From positions 442,197-506,196 of the forward strand of contig DLHG01000015.1 of assembly GCA_002483105.1 (NCBI GenBank): a stretch of 64,000 bases of DNA, given 5' to 3'. The DNA comes from Bacteroidetes bacterium UBA7674. Its GTDB lineage: Bacteria; Bacteroidota; Bacteroidia; Chitinophagales; Chitinophagaceae. Positions 1 through 8,977 of this stretch are shown here, piece by piece. Both the position numbers and the translations under genes were made by a program. The stretch's first letter is position 1; the number at the start of each line of letters is the position of its first letter. A model generated the notes under the pieces. That model did not search any database. It saw only the letters and a list, made by a program, of their open reading frames with translations, and was not told where the DNA came from.

Positions 1-1089
1 TTCCAATCCCCTCCTAAAGGTGGCGGCCAGGTAATACCTGAGTGGATGAGGTACATTGTTGAGTATTATAACAATGACCTTTTCTTTAAGTGCAACGTAA
101 AACAGATACTCCTGGAGGGTAATACTGCCAAAGGGGTAGAGTTTGAGCACAGGGGAGAAACATTTAAGGTGAATAGCCGCTTTGTAATAGCAGCCTGTGA
201 TATAGAGCTGCTGTATGAAAAACTATTACCCTCCACTGCCATACCGGATAAACTAAAAAACAAACTTCGTGCTGCCGACCTTTATAGTTCGTCAGTAACA
301 GTATCTATCGCATTGGATTGCCCTCCTGAGCAACTGGGCTTTAATGAAGAACTGGTGCATCTCTCCAGCGAGATAGTGCCGAGGGATGAGCAGTGCGGTG
401 GCGATCCCAATAAGACTGAAATCTCGATTCTTGCGCCATCCTTCCGGGACAAATCATTAGCACCGGAGGGACAAGGCACCATAGTGTTGTTCATGCCTGC
501 GTTTATGCACTTGAACAATAACTGGGAAGCAGAAATAGATGAACACGGTAATTATGTTCGCGGCGATGAATACAATGAATTGAAGAACAGCGTAGCAGAG
601 ATACTCATCAAACGAGTGGAAGAGCAGGTTGCACCCGGCCTAAAAGAGCATATCATTTTTTATGATGTAGCCACACCGGTTACACACTGGCGATATACCA
701 GCAATAAGAACGGCACCATGATGGGTGCCAAACCGGGAAGAGCGAATATGCAGAATAAAATAGCCCATTACCAGACACCTGTTAAGAACCTGATACTAGG
801 TGGGCATTGGGCAGAACTAGGCGGTGGTGTACCAATAGCCGTAAAGGCAGGTGCCAATGCAGCGTTGATAGTGTTGAAACAAGAGAACAAAGCGGCATTC
901 CAACTATTAGCCGACTATATGGATGGCAAAACAGAAGAGCACACGATACTCAACTCTCCGCTATATAAACCATATGATAACTCATGGGTGATGGAACCAA
1001 CTCCTGCACAGAAAAAAGCTGCACGTACCGCATTGAAGCAACAGGCAGAACAGGATGAACAAGAAGAAGAACACGAGGAGCAACTCTAA
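1..1089 (+). CDS. Phytoene desaturase/carotenoid isomerase-like FAD oxidoreductase, 5' end outside window
   Basis: The reading frame is open from base 1, so the ATG at 46 is internal and the N-terminal Rossmann FAD-binding part lies outside the window; 362 residues are visible. The first residues (PKGGGQVIPEW) and the C-terminal block around 770-850 (NLILGGHWAELGGG, then PIAVKAGANAA) match the substrate region and the closing FAD-binding motif of the CrtI/CrtISO amine-oxidase superfamily. Such enzymes desaturate or isomerise polyenes; the substrate cannot be read from sequence. The last 50 residues are charged and end in a Glu-rich tail. The glycosyltransferase follows after 29 bp on the same strand and may be co-transcribed. 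Confidence 0.8.
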   Translation, partial: FQSPPKGGGQVIPEWMRYIVEYYNNDLFFKCNVKQILLEGNTAKGVEFEHRGETFKVNSRFVIAACDIELLYEKLLPSTAIPDKLKNKLRAADLYSSSVTVSIALDCPPEQLGFNEELVHLSSEIVPRDEQCGGDPNKTEISILAPSFRDKSLAPEGQGTIVLFMPAFMHLNNNWEAEIDEHGNYVRGDEYNELKNSVAEILIKRVEEQVAPGLKEHIIFYDVATPVTHWRYTSNKNGTMMGAKPGRANMQNKIAHYQTPVKNLILGGHWAELGGGVPIAVKAGANAALIVLKQENKAAFQLLADYMDGKTEEHTILNSPLYKPYDNSWVMEPTPAQKKAARTALKQQAEQDEQEEEHEEQL

Positions 1090-1118
1090 AGCTGCTGACA
1101 AATTCTTACTTTAGCAAC

Positions 1119-2267
1119 ATGCGGATAGCCTTTGATGCAAAAAGAGCTTACCAGAACAATACAGGACTGGGGAATTACAGTCGGCGGCTGATAGACAGGC
1201 TGGCGGCGGACTTCCCCGAGCATCAGTATTTTGCGATGGCTCCAAAGAAAACATCATTATATACGCCCGCATCAGGCAACATACAAACGATCACACCAAC
1301 GGGCATATCGAAAATTTTCTCTTCGGTGTGGAGAAGTAATTGGGTAAAAAGTGATCTGAAGAAACTGAAAATTGATCTGTACCACGGCCTTAGCCATGAG
1401 ATACCAATATGTATACAAGACACCGGGATCAGGTCTGTAGTAACCATGCATGATCTTATTTTTGAGTATTACCCTTCGCATTTTAAGGCAGTAGATGTAG
1501 CTATATACCGGAAGAAATTCAAGTACGCGGCTAAACATGCTGATAGAATAATTACCGTAAGCCAGCAGACAAAAGATGACCTCGTAAAGCTGTATCATAC
1601 ACCTGCTGATAAGATAGACGTATGCTATACCGCAGCCGACGAAGCGTTCGAGCACCTGCATACCGAAGAAGAAAAAGCGAGGATCAGAATCAAGTATAAA
1701 CTACCGCAACAGTTTTTCCTGTCCGTTGGTTCTGTCATTGAACGTAAGAACCTGCTAAATATCTGCAAAGCAATAAAAGCACTAAAAGGCAAACTTGATA
1801 TTCCACTTGTGGTAATTGGCGGCATTAATACCGCTTATGCCCTGCAGGTAAAAAACTATATTAAAGAACAGGGCTTAGAAAACGACGTCCTCTTCATGGC
1901 CGACAGGCCTGAGAGCAATGAACCTGATTTCAAAAACTCCAAAGACATACCGGCAATCTATCAATGCGCGACTGCTATGGCCTATCCATCGGTGTACGAA
2001 GGCTTTGGCTTGCCCGTGCTGGAAGGATTATGGAGCGGAACACCTGTTATTACTTCAGGTATATCCTGCCTGCCGGAAGCAGGCGGAGATGCAGCTTACT
2101 ATATTGATCCGCTGAGTGTGGACGAACTGGTTACGGCTATGGAGAAAGTGACTACAGACGAATTACTCAGAGCGAGTATGATCCAAAAAGGATTTGTGCA
2201 TGCCCGCACATTTACTACTACTGTTTTGGCCCAAAAGACGATGCAGAGCTACCTCAAGCTAAAATAA
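1119..2267 (+). CDS. Glycosyltransferase family 4 (GT-B fold)
   Basis: 382 residues. The N-terminus MRIAFDAKRAYQNNTGLGNY is the usual acceptor-domain start of GT4 enzymes. The C-terminal half carries the nucleotide-sugar motif EGFGLPVLE with the two glutamates of the E-x7-E signature at residues 294 and 302, followed by GTPVITS and LPEAGGDAA. No signal peptide or membrane segment is seen, so it acts on the cytoplasmic side, probably on a lipid-linked or surface glycan. The acceptor is unknown. It lies 29 bp after the FAD oxidoreductase, so a glycosylated pigment or lipid is conceivable, but that is only neighbourhood inference. Confidence 0.88.
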   Translation: MRIAFDAKRAYQNNTGLGNYSRRLIDRLAADFPEHQYFAMAPKKTSLYTPASGNIQTITPTGISKIFSSVWRSNWVKSDLKKLKIDLYHGLSHEIPICIQDTGIRSVVTMHDLIFEYYPSHFKAVDVAIYRKKFKYAAKHADRIITVSQQTKDDLVKLYHTPADKIDVCYTAADEAFEHLHTEEEKARIRIKYKLPQQFFLSVGSVIERKNLLNICKAIKALKGKLDIPLVVIGGINTAYALQVKNYIKEQGLENDVLFMADRPESNEPDFKNSKDIPAIYQCATAMAYPSVYEGFGLPVLEGLWSGTPVITSGISCLPEAGGDAAYYIDPLSVDELVTAMEKVTTDELLRASMIQKGFVHARTFTTTVLAQKTMQSYLKLK

Positions 2268-2279
2268 CACACATAAAAA

Positions 2280-2300
2280 ATGGCGGAACAAGTCCGCCAT
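2280..2300 (-). terminator. Hairpin terminator of the SurA-like gene
   Basis: Perfect 8-bp stem ATGGCGGA/TCCGCCAT with a 5-nt loop. On the minus strand it is followed by a run of six T, so it terminates the gene ending at 2328. The plus-strand glycosyltransferase ends just before it and may also use the hairpin, although no T-run follows on that strand. Confidence 0.8.
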
Positions 2301-2327
2301 TCCTCAGTAATATTTTGAGTGTCTGTA

Positions 2328-3719
2328 CTAATTATCAGTAGCAGCACTAAGCTTGTGCCATTTCTTCAGTGTACCACAAGTAGTGTATTCCGGATCAATT
2401 TTCAGGTAATAAGTAGGGAGCTTTTCTTCTACCCATTTTTCTACGCGCATCATTCTTTTCTGATTCAGCGCCAGCTCTTGTATCCTGCTATAATCATCTT
2501 TCAGGTTTACCCTATGCGGTGCAACTCTTGACTTAACATAAACTATACGGCAAGACTTTTCACCTTTCTCATTATTAAACACCTGTGGTTGAGAATAGCT
2601 CCCTTCTTTCAAGCTGTCCAACATCATTATCATAGCAGGGTCCAGCTTATCGAGCTCTATCTGGGTCACACCTGTTTGCGGCTCAGCTATCATACCACCG
2701 GTACGCTTAGAGTTTTCGTCGGTAGTGTATTTACCCACTGCCAGTTGGAAACTTATTTTTCCCGTTACCAGCTCAGAGCGTACACTATCCAGCTTGTCAA
2801 GCGCCTTTCTTATGTCAATACTCGTGATAATAGGGTGAATGAGTATGTGGCGTATTTGCGCCTGGTCGCCCTGGCGTTTCATCATTTGTATAATGTGGTA
2901 ACCGTATTGTGTTTTTACCACCGGTGAAATCTCACCATCCTTCAGCTTGAACGCCGCTACCGAAAAGGCCGGTACCAGGTCGCCACGGCTTACGATACCG
3001 AGGTCACCACCCGCATCACGGCTACCGGGGTCATTACTATGAATACCTGCCAGCGCCTCAAAGCTCTCACCGCCTTCCACAATCTTTTTACGAATGTCCG
3101 TTGCCTTGTACAGCGCATCCCTGTCCAGCTCCTCGTTTACCGGCGGATCTATCACTATTTGGCCAAGCTCTACTGTAGCCGGAATGAATAAAGAAGTATC
3201 TGCATCAGATACATTCTTATCAAAGAATTCTTTTACTTCAGCAGGAGTGATCTTTACATTTTGTATCAGCTGCCCCTGCATTTTTTGCGCCAGCAGTTGT
3301 TCCCTGTATGTATCCCTGTATTGATCTTTTATCTGGTAAACGGTTTTACCCAGTTCTTTCTCCATGCGCTCCTTAGAGCCATATTGCCTGATATAGTATC
3401 TGATGTTGTTATCCAGTTGACCTTCTACGTCCTCTTCTGTTACATAGACACTATCCCTGTCTGCCTGCTCTACCAGTAGCTTGGAAAGCACCATGCGACT
3501 CAGCAACTCACATTTCATCGTATCGTTGAAAGTGGGGTCTTGCGCCTTTGCAGCCATTACTTCCTTCTCCAGTTCAGAATTGAGGATGATCCTGTTCTTA
3601 CCTACTATAGCGAGTATCTTATCCGCAACTTCCTGTGCATGAAGCTGTGTACCTGCAAACAGGAAGGTAAAAGCGAGAAAAGATATACGGGTAAAAGCAG
3701 CTATTTTATTCTTGGCCAT
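2328..3719 (-). CDS. Periplasmic SurA-like peptidylprolyl isomerase with two parvulin domains
   Basis: 463 residues with an N-terminal signal peptide ending near TQLHAQ. Residues about 30-150 form the helical SurA N-terminal chaperone region. Two parvulin (rotamase) domains follow, about 175-280 (ending VKTQYGYHIIQ) and 285-390 (starting QIRHILI). The family helps outer-membrane proteins fold in the periplasm. The second parvulin lacks the usual well-kept C-terminal GYH motif and may be non-catalytic. The ATG at 3719 sits 29 nt downstream of a TACTTTTG promoter box. The next minus-strand gene upstream is a TPR protein, 75 bp away. Confidence 0.88.
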   Translation of the reverse strand: MAKNKIAAFTRISFLAFTFLFAGTQLHAQEVADKILAIVGKNRIILNSELEKEVMAAKAQDPTFNDTMKCELLSRMVLSKLLVEQADRDSVYVTEEDVEGQLDNNIRYYIRQYGSKERMEKELGKTVYQIKDQYRDTYREQLLAQKMQGQLIQNVKITPAEVKEFFDKNVSDADTSLFIPATVELGQIVIDPPVNEELDRDALYKATDIRKKIVEGGESFEALAGIHSNDPGSRDAGGDLGIVSRGDLVPAFSVAAFKLKDGEISPVVKTQYGYHIIQMMKRQGDQAQIRHILIHPIITSIDIRKALDKLDSVRSELVTGKISFQLAVGKYTTDENSKRTGGMIAEPQTGVTQIELDKLDPAMIMMLDSLKEGSYSQPQVFNNEKGEKSCRIVYVKSRVAPHRVNLKDDYSRIQELALNQKRMMRVEKWVEEKLPTYYLKIDPEYTTCGTLKKWHKLSAATDN

Positions 3720-3748
3720 GATATGATAAAAACAGATAAATATGGGGG

Positions 3749-3756
3749 CAAAAGTA
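3749..3756 (-). promoter_or_regulatory. Bacteroidota -7 box TACTTTTG for the SurA-like gene
   Basis: TACTTTTG on the minus strand, 29 nt upstream of the start codon. It matches the TAnnTTTG consensus used by the Bacteroidota primary sigma factor. No clear -33 TTG was identified. Confidence 0.5.
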
Positions 3757-3794
3757 GTGTATTTAAGGGCTTTATGCTCGTGATAGTAGTTTTT

Positions 3795-4910
3795 TTAACG
3801 TTTACTATCCTTTTTGTCCTTTTTCTCGGTTGGTTGCTCGAAAAGGCCCTGTACCTGCCTGGTATTATAAAAGTCGCCTGCTGTGGGTGTAAACTTATTT
3901 TTCTGCTGCCAGGCCTGGAACTCAGGCATTGCCTTTTCATGGAATTTCAACCATGCTTCATACTGCGAGGCATTCTCGGCTTTACCGAAAAGCCATTGAT
4001 TATAGGCATCAAAATAACCGCTACGGAGCATATTATCATGGAAGTTGAACAGTGCTGTAGGGTATTTGTTACCATAGGTAGTGATCCACTCCATAATGAA
4101 TCGGGTACGAACCATGGTCAGATTTTCTGTATTCACCCCATCGCTCACAACAGGCGATAGCTTCATGAGGGTAGCCAGTACGGCCGACTCAAAATCGTTG
4201 GTGTTGGCTACTTTCGCATTCTTGCTGTACTTAGGCAAGTCGCCTGAGGGTACCGTGTAGTATATCTTTTTGTAAGCATTGAGCAGCATTTCCCTTGTCT
4301 CGTGCGAGCGGGCAGTGAACTGCTCTATATTCACAAATATTTCCCCGTAAATGATAGACCAGACAGGCTTATCCGTCATCATATACATGCGGGCAGCTTC
4401 GTAGTAGTTTACATGGTAAGCCGGGTCTTTCTGAATGCCATCCAGCCACGAAGTGAGGGCTTTTTCCGGCTCATTATCATCCTCATACATCTTGCCCATG
4501 TCGTGGTAGAGTATGCCTGAGTTAGGATAACGCCCCATACCTCTCAACAAAGTGCTACGGGCTTTCTTCTTATCTCCGGATGTACCCTGTATAGACGCCA
4601 TTATCTGGAACGTCTGTTCATCAGCCTCGCCGCTTTTCAGTATCGGCTCCAGTATTTCTTCTGCCTGCTGGTTGTTACCTGAAAGATAATAGGCCCTACC
4701 CAGGTCACGATGAAGGATCATCTGATCGGGCGCCACCTGTATGGCCTGCCTGTAGGTCACAATGGCTTGTTGCAGGTTGCCATTGGTCATATAGTTGCGG
4801 GCGGTATTATACATCTGTTCCACTTCCGGTGATGCCCAGGTGTTTTGAGCCTTTGCCGAACCGGAAAGTATAAAACAGCTAAATAATATGTATTTGTACA
4901 CCGAACGCAT
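3795..4910 (-). CDS. Secreted tetratricopeptide repeat protein
   Basis: An in-frame ATG at 4934 exists, but starting at 4910 gives a clean signal peptide (MRSVYKYILFSCFILSGSAKA), so the shorter 371-residue form is preferred. Residues about 25-170 hold several TPR-like helix pairs, for example YRQAIQVAPDQMILHRDLG and the LLRGMGRYPNSGILYHDMG region. The remainder is helical without a family I recognise, ending in a Lys/Asp-rich tail. TPR arrays bind partner proteins; the partner is unknown. It lies upstream of the SurA-like gene on the same strand, so a periplasmic biogenesis role is possible. The gene is transcribed away from the SulP region. Confidence 0.75.
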   Translation of the reverse strand: MRSVYKYILFSCFILSGSAKAQNTWASPEVEQMYNTARNYMTNGNLQQAIVTYRQAIQVAPDQMILHRDLGRAYYLSGNNQQAEEILEPILKSGEADEQTFQIMASIQGTSGDKKKARSTLLRGMGRYPNSGILYHDMGKMYEDDNEPEKALTSWLDGIQKDPAYHVNYYEAARMYMMTDKPVWSIIYGEIFVNIEQFTARSHETREMLLNAYKKIYYTVPSGDLPKYSKNAKVANTNDFESAVLATLMKLSPVVSDGVNTENLTMVRTRFIMEWITTYGNKYPTALFNFHDNMLRSGYFDAYNQWLFGKAENASQYEAWLKFHEKAMPEFQAWQQKNKFTPTAGDFYNTRQVQGLFEQPTEKKDKKDSKR

Positions 4911-5062
4911 AAATGAGGGTGTAAAATAGCGCAAAACTTTTTACAATCCCTTTTCCTGCACCAGGTAATGATTGCGCCTATCAAATTTTCGAATGTCGGT
5001 TTAACAATAACTTATTTCATCAGTACTGGTAAAGAGACATTTTTTACGTTAATTTGCAATGA

Positions 5063-5377
5063 GTGAAAAAGCTGATCGCATATATCTTTCTGTTTATATT
5101 CTCTTTCCAGGTGTTGCCTGTAAAAGAGCTGGGTAAGATGTTGTTCAAAAGCCAGCTTACTGAAGAAGTCAAAGAGTCTGACATCGCTGAAAAAGGCGAT
5201 GAAGACCTGAACAAACTCAAAAAAGAGGGCGACCCATTCCATTATGGTGATAAGGAAGATCAAAAAGTAGCCCGGCTTCTATACTTATCACATTATTTAC
5301 ATACGGCCATCCACGAGGCTGAGCGCTTGCCTAAACATCACGTAGGCGAGATATTTACCCCTCCCCCAAATTGCTAA
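5063..5377 (+). CDS. Small exported charged protein of unknown function
   Basis: 104 residues beginning with a GTG codon; no ATG is available in frame. The first 18 residues (KKLIAYIFLFIFSFQVLP) form a signal peptide or membrane anchor. The rest is highly charged (many Lys, Glu and Asp), contains a His-rich stretch HYLHTAIHEAERLPKHH, and ends FTPPPNC with a terminal cysteine. I do not recognise the family. It lies 97 bp upstream of the SulP/carbonic anhydrase genes on the same strand and could be part of that unit. His, acidic residues and a terminal Cys would fit metal binding, but that is speculation. Confidence 0.6.
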   Translation: MKKLIAYIFLFIFSFQVLPVKELGKMLFKSQLTEEVKESDIAEKGDEDLNKLKKEGDPFHYGDKEDQKVARLLYLSHYLHTAIHEAERLPKHHVGEIFTPPPNC

Positions 5378-5429
5378 ATACTAGCAACAGCACCTATTTT
5401 TTCTAATTAATTCAAGGGTTAACGACTGC

Positions 5430-5446
5430 TGTGCCGTAGAGGCACA
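5430..5446 (+). promoter_or_regulatory. Short hairpin upstream of the SulP gene
   Basis: Perfect 6-bp stem TGTGCC/GGCACA closing the loop GTAGA, 28 nt before the SulP ATG. There is no T-run, so it is not a classical terminator. It may be an mRNA leader structure or a dispersed intergenic element. Confidence 0.35.
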
Positions 5447-5474
5447 TCGAGCATTGGCGTAAAGTATTTTCATT

Positions 5475-7133
5475 ATGAGTCAAAGGCAATCAATATTTGC
5501 ACATTTTAAGAAGGATGCGATAGCAGGCCTTATCGTATTTCTTATCGCGCTGCCACTGTGTTTAGGTATTGCGCAAGCATCAGGAGCACCACTCTTTTCC
5601 GGCGTAGTTGCCGGTATCATTGGAGGTGTGATCGTAGGTTTCCTCAGCGGTTCTCAACTTAGCGTAGTAGGCCCCGCCGCGGGATTAACGGCAATAGTAA
5701 TAGTGGGTATCAGCGACCTGGGAGCATTTAACATCTTCCTCTGCGCAGTAGTGATAGCAGGTGCGTTCCAACTAATACTTGGTTTCCTGAAAGCAGGATC
5801 ATTTTCTAACTACATACCATCCAGTGTTATTGAAGGTATGCTGGCAGGTATAGGTCTCACCATTATCATCAAGCAGATACCTGATGCGGTAGGATACAAA
5901 AAGGATACTACTGCTATTATGAGTGATGCTGATGATGGTTTTCACTTCGACTTTATCAACAATGCCGTCCATCACATAGAAGTGGGTGCCTTGATAATAG
6001 CCGTAATAGGCCTTGCCCTGCTCATTATGTGGCAGACCAAATGGTTCAAAAAAATACAATTGTTGCCTGCCGGTTTGGTAGTGGTAGTTATCGGCGTTAT
6101 CATCAATGCTATTCTCCTTTCAAATGGTTCCACTCATGCTTTAGAGGATTCGCATCTTGTCAGCTTGCCGATAGCAAATTCATTTACAGATTTCATCCAT
6201 CACTTTACCTTTCCAAGCATAGAAGGCTTTAAAGATCCCAAAGTATGGCAACTGGGTGGCGTAATAGCGGTTGTAGCCTCTATTGAGACACTTCTTTGTA
6301 TAGAAGCGACTGATAAGCTGGATCCGCAGAAGAGATCTACACCAACCAACAGGGAACTGAAAGCACAGGGTATAGGTAATATGCTCAGCGGACTTGTAGG
6401 TGGTTTGCCAATGACATCTGTTATCGTACGCTCATCAGCCAACATCAATGCAGGTGCACGTACCAAACTCTCTACCATTATCCACGGTATGTTGCTACTG
6501 GTATGTGCTGCATCTATCCCGATGGTACTGAACCTGATTCCTAAAGCCGCGCTTGCTGCTATTCTGATATTTACGGGCTACAAGCTTTGCAACCCCAAGG
6601 TATTCAAGCATATGTGGAAAGGCGGATGGACACAGTTCATTCCATTCGTGGTAACTACTGTTGCGGTAGTAGGTTTAGACCTGTTGAAAGGTGTCGGCAT
6701 CGGTTTGGTCATCAGCATCTTCTACATACTGAGGCAGAACATGCGTATACCATTCTACTATGTGCGCAGCAGTTATAAAACAGGTGATGTAGTAAAACTC
6801 ACCCTGGCGCAGGAAGTATCTTTCCTGAATAAGGCAAGCATAATGGAAACACTGAACAGCATACCTGAAGGTAGCAGCCTGATAATAGATGCGTCCCTTA
6901 CAGAGTATATTGACTTCGACGTACTGGACATCATCAGAGAGTTCCACGAAATAAAAGCCGCCGATAAGAACATAACGGTATCGCTGGAAGGATTTAAAGA
7001 CGAGTACAGCGTATCGAAATCAATTTCGGAGCGGGAGATGGTACATGCCATAAAAAATGAAGGCGAAGTGCCTATACGCTCATCAGGAACATATCCTGAG
7101 TTGATAGAAAAATTAAAAAACGACAAGAATTAA
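5475..7133 (+). CDS. SulP-family inorganic anion transporter with STAS domain
   Basis: 552 residues. About 11 hydrophobic segments fill residues 15-420, with the SulP signature region at the start (AGLIVFLIALPLCLGIAQASG). A C-terminal STAS domain spans about 435-545, including IPEGSSLIIDASLTEYIDFD. SulP proteins carry sulfate, bicarbonate or other anions across the inner membrane. The beta-carbonic anhydrase starts 32 bp downstream on the same strand, which favours bicarbonate as substrate (compare BicA-type transporters). The substrate assignment is inference; the family assignment is firm. Confidence 0.92.
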   Translation: MSQRQSIFAHFKKDAIAGLIVFLIALPLCLGIAQASGAPLFSGVVAGIIGGVIVGFLSGSQLSVVGPAAGLTAIVIVGISDLGAFNIFLCAVVIAGAFQLILGFLKAGSFSNYIPSSVIEGMLAGIGLTIIIKQIPDAVGYKKDTTAIMSDADDGFHFDFINNAVHHIEVGALIIAVIGLALLIMWQTKWFKKIQLLPAGLVVVVIGVIINAILLSNGSTHALEDSHLVSLPIANSFTDFIHHFTFPSIEGFKDPKVWQLGGVIAVVASIETLLCIEATDKLDPQKRSTPTNRELKAQGIGNMLSGLVGGLPMTSVIVRSSANINAGARTKLSTIIHGMLLLVCAASIPMVLNLIPKAALAAILIFTGYKLCNPKVFKHMWKGGWTQFIPFVVTTVAVVGLDLLKGVGIGLVISIFYILRQNMRIPFYYVRSSYKTGDVVKLTLAQEVSFLNKASIMETLNSIPEGSSLIIDASLTEYIDFDVLDIIREFHEIKAADKNITVSLEGFKDEYSVSKSISEREMVHAIKNEGEVPIRSSGTYPELIEKLKNDKN

Positions 7134-7165
7134 AGACTAATCAGCAACAAAAAAAGACGCTAACA

Positions 7166-7831
7166 ATGAAAGAACACAAAAATCTGACACCAGCAGCGCT
7201 GACACCGGAGCTAGCGCTTGATCTTCTGAAAGAAGGAAATGAACGTTTTTTGAACAACCTGAGCAAAAACAGGAACCACCTGGAAATTGTGAATGAAACA
7301 AAAGACGGTCAAAAACCATTTGCTGCAATACTTAGCTGTATGGATTCCCGCACCGCTGCCGAACTGATATTCGACCAGGGGCTGGGTGATATATTCAGTA
7401 TCCGCATAGCAGGCAACATAGCCAACGAAGATATCCTTGGCAGCCTTGAGTATGCCGTAGCAGCAGCAGGCTCTAAACTGATACTGGTATTGGGACATAC
7501 AGGTTGCGGCGCCGTAAAAGGTGCATGCGACAATGTAGAACTCGGAAACCTGACGGGCTTACTCAAAAAGATAAGCCCTAGCGTAGAGGAAGAGACAAGC
7601 ACCCAGGGAGACAGGAGCAGCAATAACATTGACTTCGTGAATGCTGTAGCCACAATAAATGTAAAGAACACTGTAAAGGAGATAGTCGCCAAAAGTGACA
7701 CTATCCGCGGACTGATAGAAAATGGAACAATAGGCATTGCCGCAGCTATGTACGACGTAGCTACGGGTGCGGTAACATTCCACGATAAAGAGGCAATCAT
7801 GCCAAGCAAAAAACAGGAAGCGGTAGCATAA
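7166..7831 (+). CDS. Beta-class carbonic anhydrase
   Basis: 221 residues, cytoplasmic. The zinc ligands and catalytic dyad of the beta class are visible: C58, D60 and R62 in CMDSR, then H111 and C114 in GHTGCGAV. The enzyme interconverts CO2 and bicarbonate. It lies 32 bp after a SulP transporter, so the two probably form an operon that imports bicarbonate and balances it with CO2 for carboxylases or pH control. A rho-independent terminator follows at 7857-7890. Confidence 0.93.
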   Translation: MKEHKNLTPAALTPELALDLLKEGNERFLNNLSKNRNHLEIVNETKDGQKPFAAILSCMDSRTAAELIFDQGLGDIFSIRIAGNIANEDILGSLEYAVAAAGSKLILVLGHTGCGAVKGACDNVELGNLTGLLKKISPSVEEETSTQGDRSSNNIDFVNAVATINVKNTVKEIVAKSDTIRGLIENGTIGIAAAMYDVATGAVTFHDKEAIMPSKKQEAVA

Positions 7832-7856
7832 GGATTGTTTTTTATGTATAGATAGA

Positions 7857-7890
7857 GACGGGGCCACTTAATTGTGGCTCTGTTTTTTTT
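7857..7890 (+). terminator. Terminator after carbonic anhydrase
   Basis: A 10-bp stem with two G-T pairs (ACGGGGCCAC/GTGGCTCTGT), a loop of about 6 nt, then eight T residues. It separates the SulP-carbonic anhydrase unit from pfkA. Confidence 0.8.
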
Positions 7891-7924
7891 GTGTTTTTCC
7901 GTAACTTACCTGCATACTGCTGAT

Positions 7925-8905
7925 ATGGATAAAATAAAGAGAATAGGTGTAATGACATCGGGCGGCGACAGCCCTGGGATGAATGCTGCGGTAAGGGCGG
8001 TAGTGCGTACTGCTGTATATCATGGCATGGAAGTCTATGGTATCAGGCGAGGATACCAGGGGATGATAGAAGGAGATATTTTCCAGATGAAGACCACTGA
8101 TGTGTCCAATATCATACAACGCGGAGGCACTATATTGAAAACCGCCCGCAGTAAAGAGTTCATGACCGATGAAGGAATGCAAAAAGCTTATGCCCAGTTA
8201 AAGGCGCACAATATTGAAGCGCTGGTGTTGATAGGTGGTGATGGCACATTCCGTGGTGCAGTAAAATTCTTTGAGAAATACACGATACCGGCAGTAGGCT
8301 TACCCGGTACAATTGATAAAGACCTTGCAGGTACTGATTTTACTATCGGCTTTGATACGGCTGTAAATACCGCAGTAGAAGCGATAGATAAAATAAGAGA
8401 TACCGCCGAGTCACATGACAGGCTCTTTATCGTTGAAGTGATGGGACGTGATGCGGGATATATAGCACTAAACAGCGGCATAGCCTGTGGAGCTGAAGAT
8501 ATACTATTGCCCGAAACACATACAGACATCAGCGAAGTGCTGGAGCGTATTGACTTTGATGAACGCAGGAAAAAGACAGTACATATATTAGTTGTAGCAG
8601 AAGGAGATGATTTTGGCGGTGCGGATGAGCTGAAGAAAAAAATTACAGAGCGTTTCCCTGATCTTGATATCCGTGCTGCCATTCTGGGACACATACAACG
8701 CGGGGGTGCACCGACCTATGCCGACAGGGTACTGGCCAGCAGACTGGGATATGCAGCAATACTGGCCCTGAATGAAGGCAAAACACAGGTAATGGCAGGG
8801 ATAGTGAATGGAGAAATACTATACACACCATTCAAAAATGCAGTGAAAGAGAACAGCAAGATCAGCAGTGATATGCTGGATATGATAAAGGTGTTGTCTG
8901 TGTAG
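7925..8905 (+). CDS. pfkA: ATP-dependent 6-phosphofructokinase
   Basis: The frame is open from 7874, but that region overlaps the upstream terminator, and the family N-terminus (MDKIKRIGVMTSGGDSPGMN) starts at the ATG at 7925, giving 326 residues. It phosphorylates fructose 6-phosphate to the 1,6-bisphosphate in glycolysis. Visible motifs are the ATP-binding GGDSPGMN, GGDGTF (Gly after GGD points to ATP rather than pyrophosphate as donor), the catalytic PGTIDKDL, and the substrate-binding MGRDAGY. The opposing enzyme, fructose-1,6-bisphosphatase, is at 15.6-16.6 kb. Confidence 0.93.
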   Translation: MDKIKRIGVMTSGGDSPGMNAAVRAVVRTAVYHGMEVYGIRRGYQGMIEGDIFQMKTTDVSNIIQRGGTILKTARSKEFMTDEGMQKAYAQLKAHNIEALVLIGGDGTFRGAVKFFEKYTIPAVGLPGTIDKDLAGTDFTIGFDTAVNTAVEAIDKIRDTAESHDRLFIVEVMGRDAGYIALNSGIACGAEDILLPETHTDISEVLERIDFDERRKKTVHILVVAEGDDFGGADELKKKITERFPDLDIRAAILGHIQRGGAPTYADRVLASRLGYAAILALNEGKTQVMAGIVNGEILYTPFKNAVKENSKISSDMLDMIKVLSV

Positions 8906-8932
8906 AAGGCCCTCCCGGCCTTCCTAAAGGGG
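8905..8932. repeat. GC-rich hairpin plus CCTAAAGGGG word
   Basis: GAAGGCC/GGCCTTC (7-bp stem, loop CTCCC) directly at the pfkA stop, followed at 8923-8932 by CCTAAAGGGG. The same 10-mer recurs at 41720-41729. It may act as a weak terminator, but no T-run is present. Confidence 0.45.
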
Positions 8933-8977
8933 GGTAACATGTTATAAGGGCATATTTTCTTAATTTTACCGCTCGTT

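Noticed and set aside
1..25. CCCTCCTAAAGG at the window start as a member of the GC-rich repeat family
   Set aside because: It lies inside the coding frame of the FAD oxidoreductase (PPKGGG), so the similarity is explained by coding.
3540..4160. Plus-strand 206-codon open frame
   Set aside because: Antisense to the SurA-like and TPR genes, which have signal peptides and known folds.
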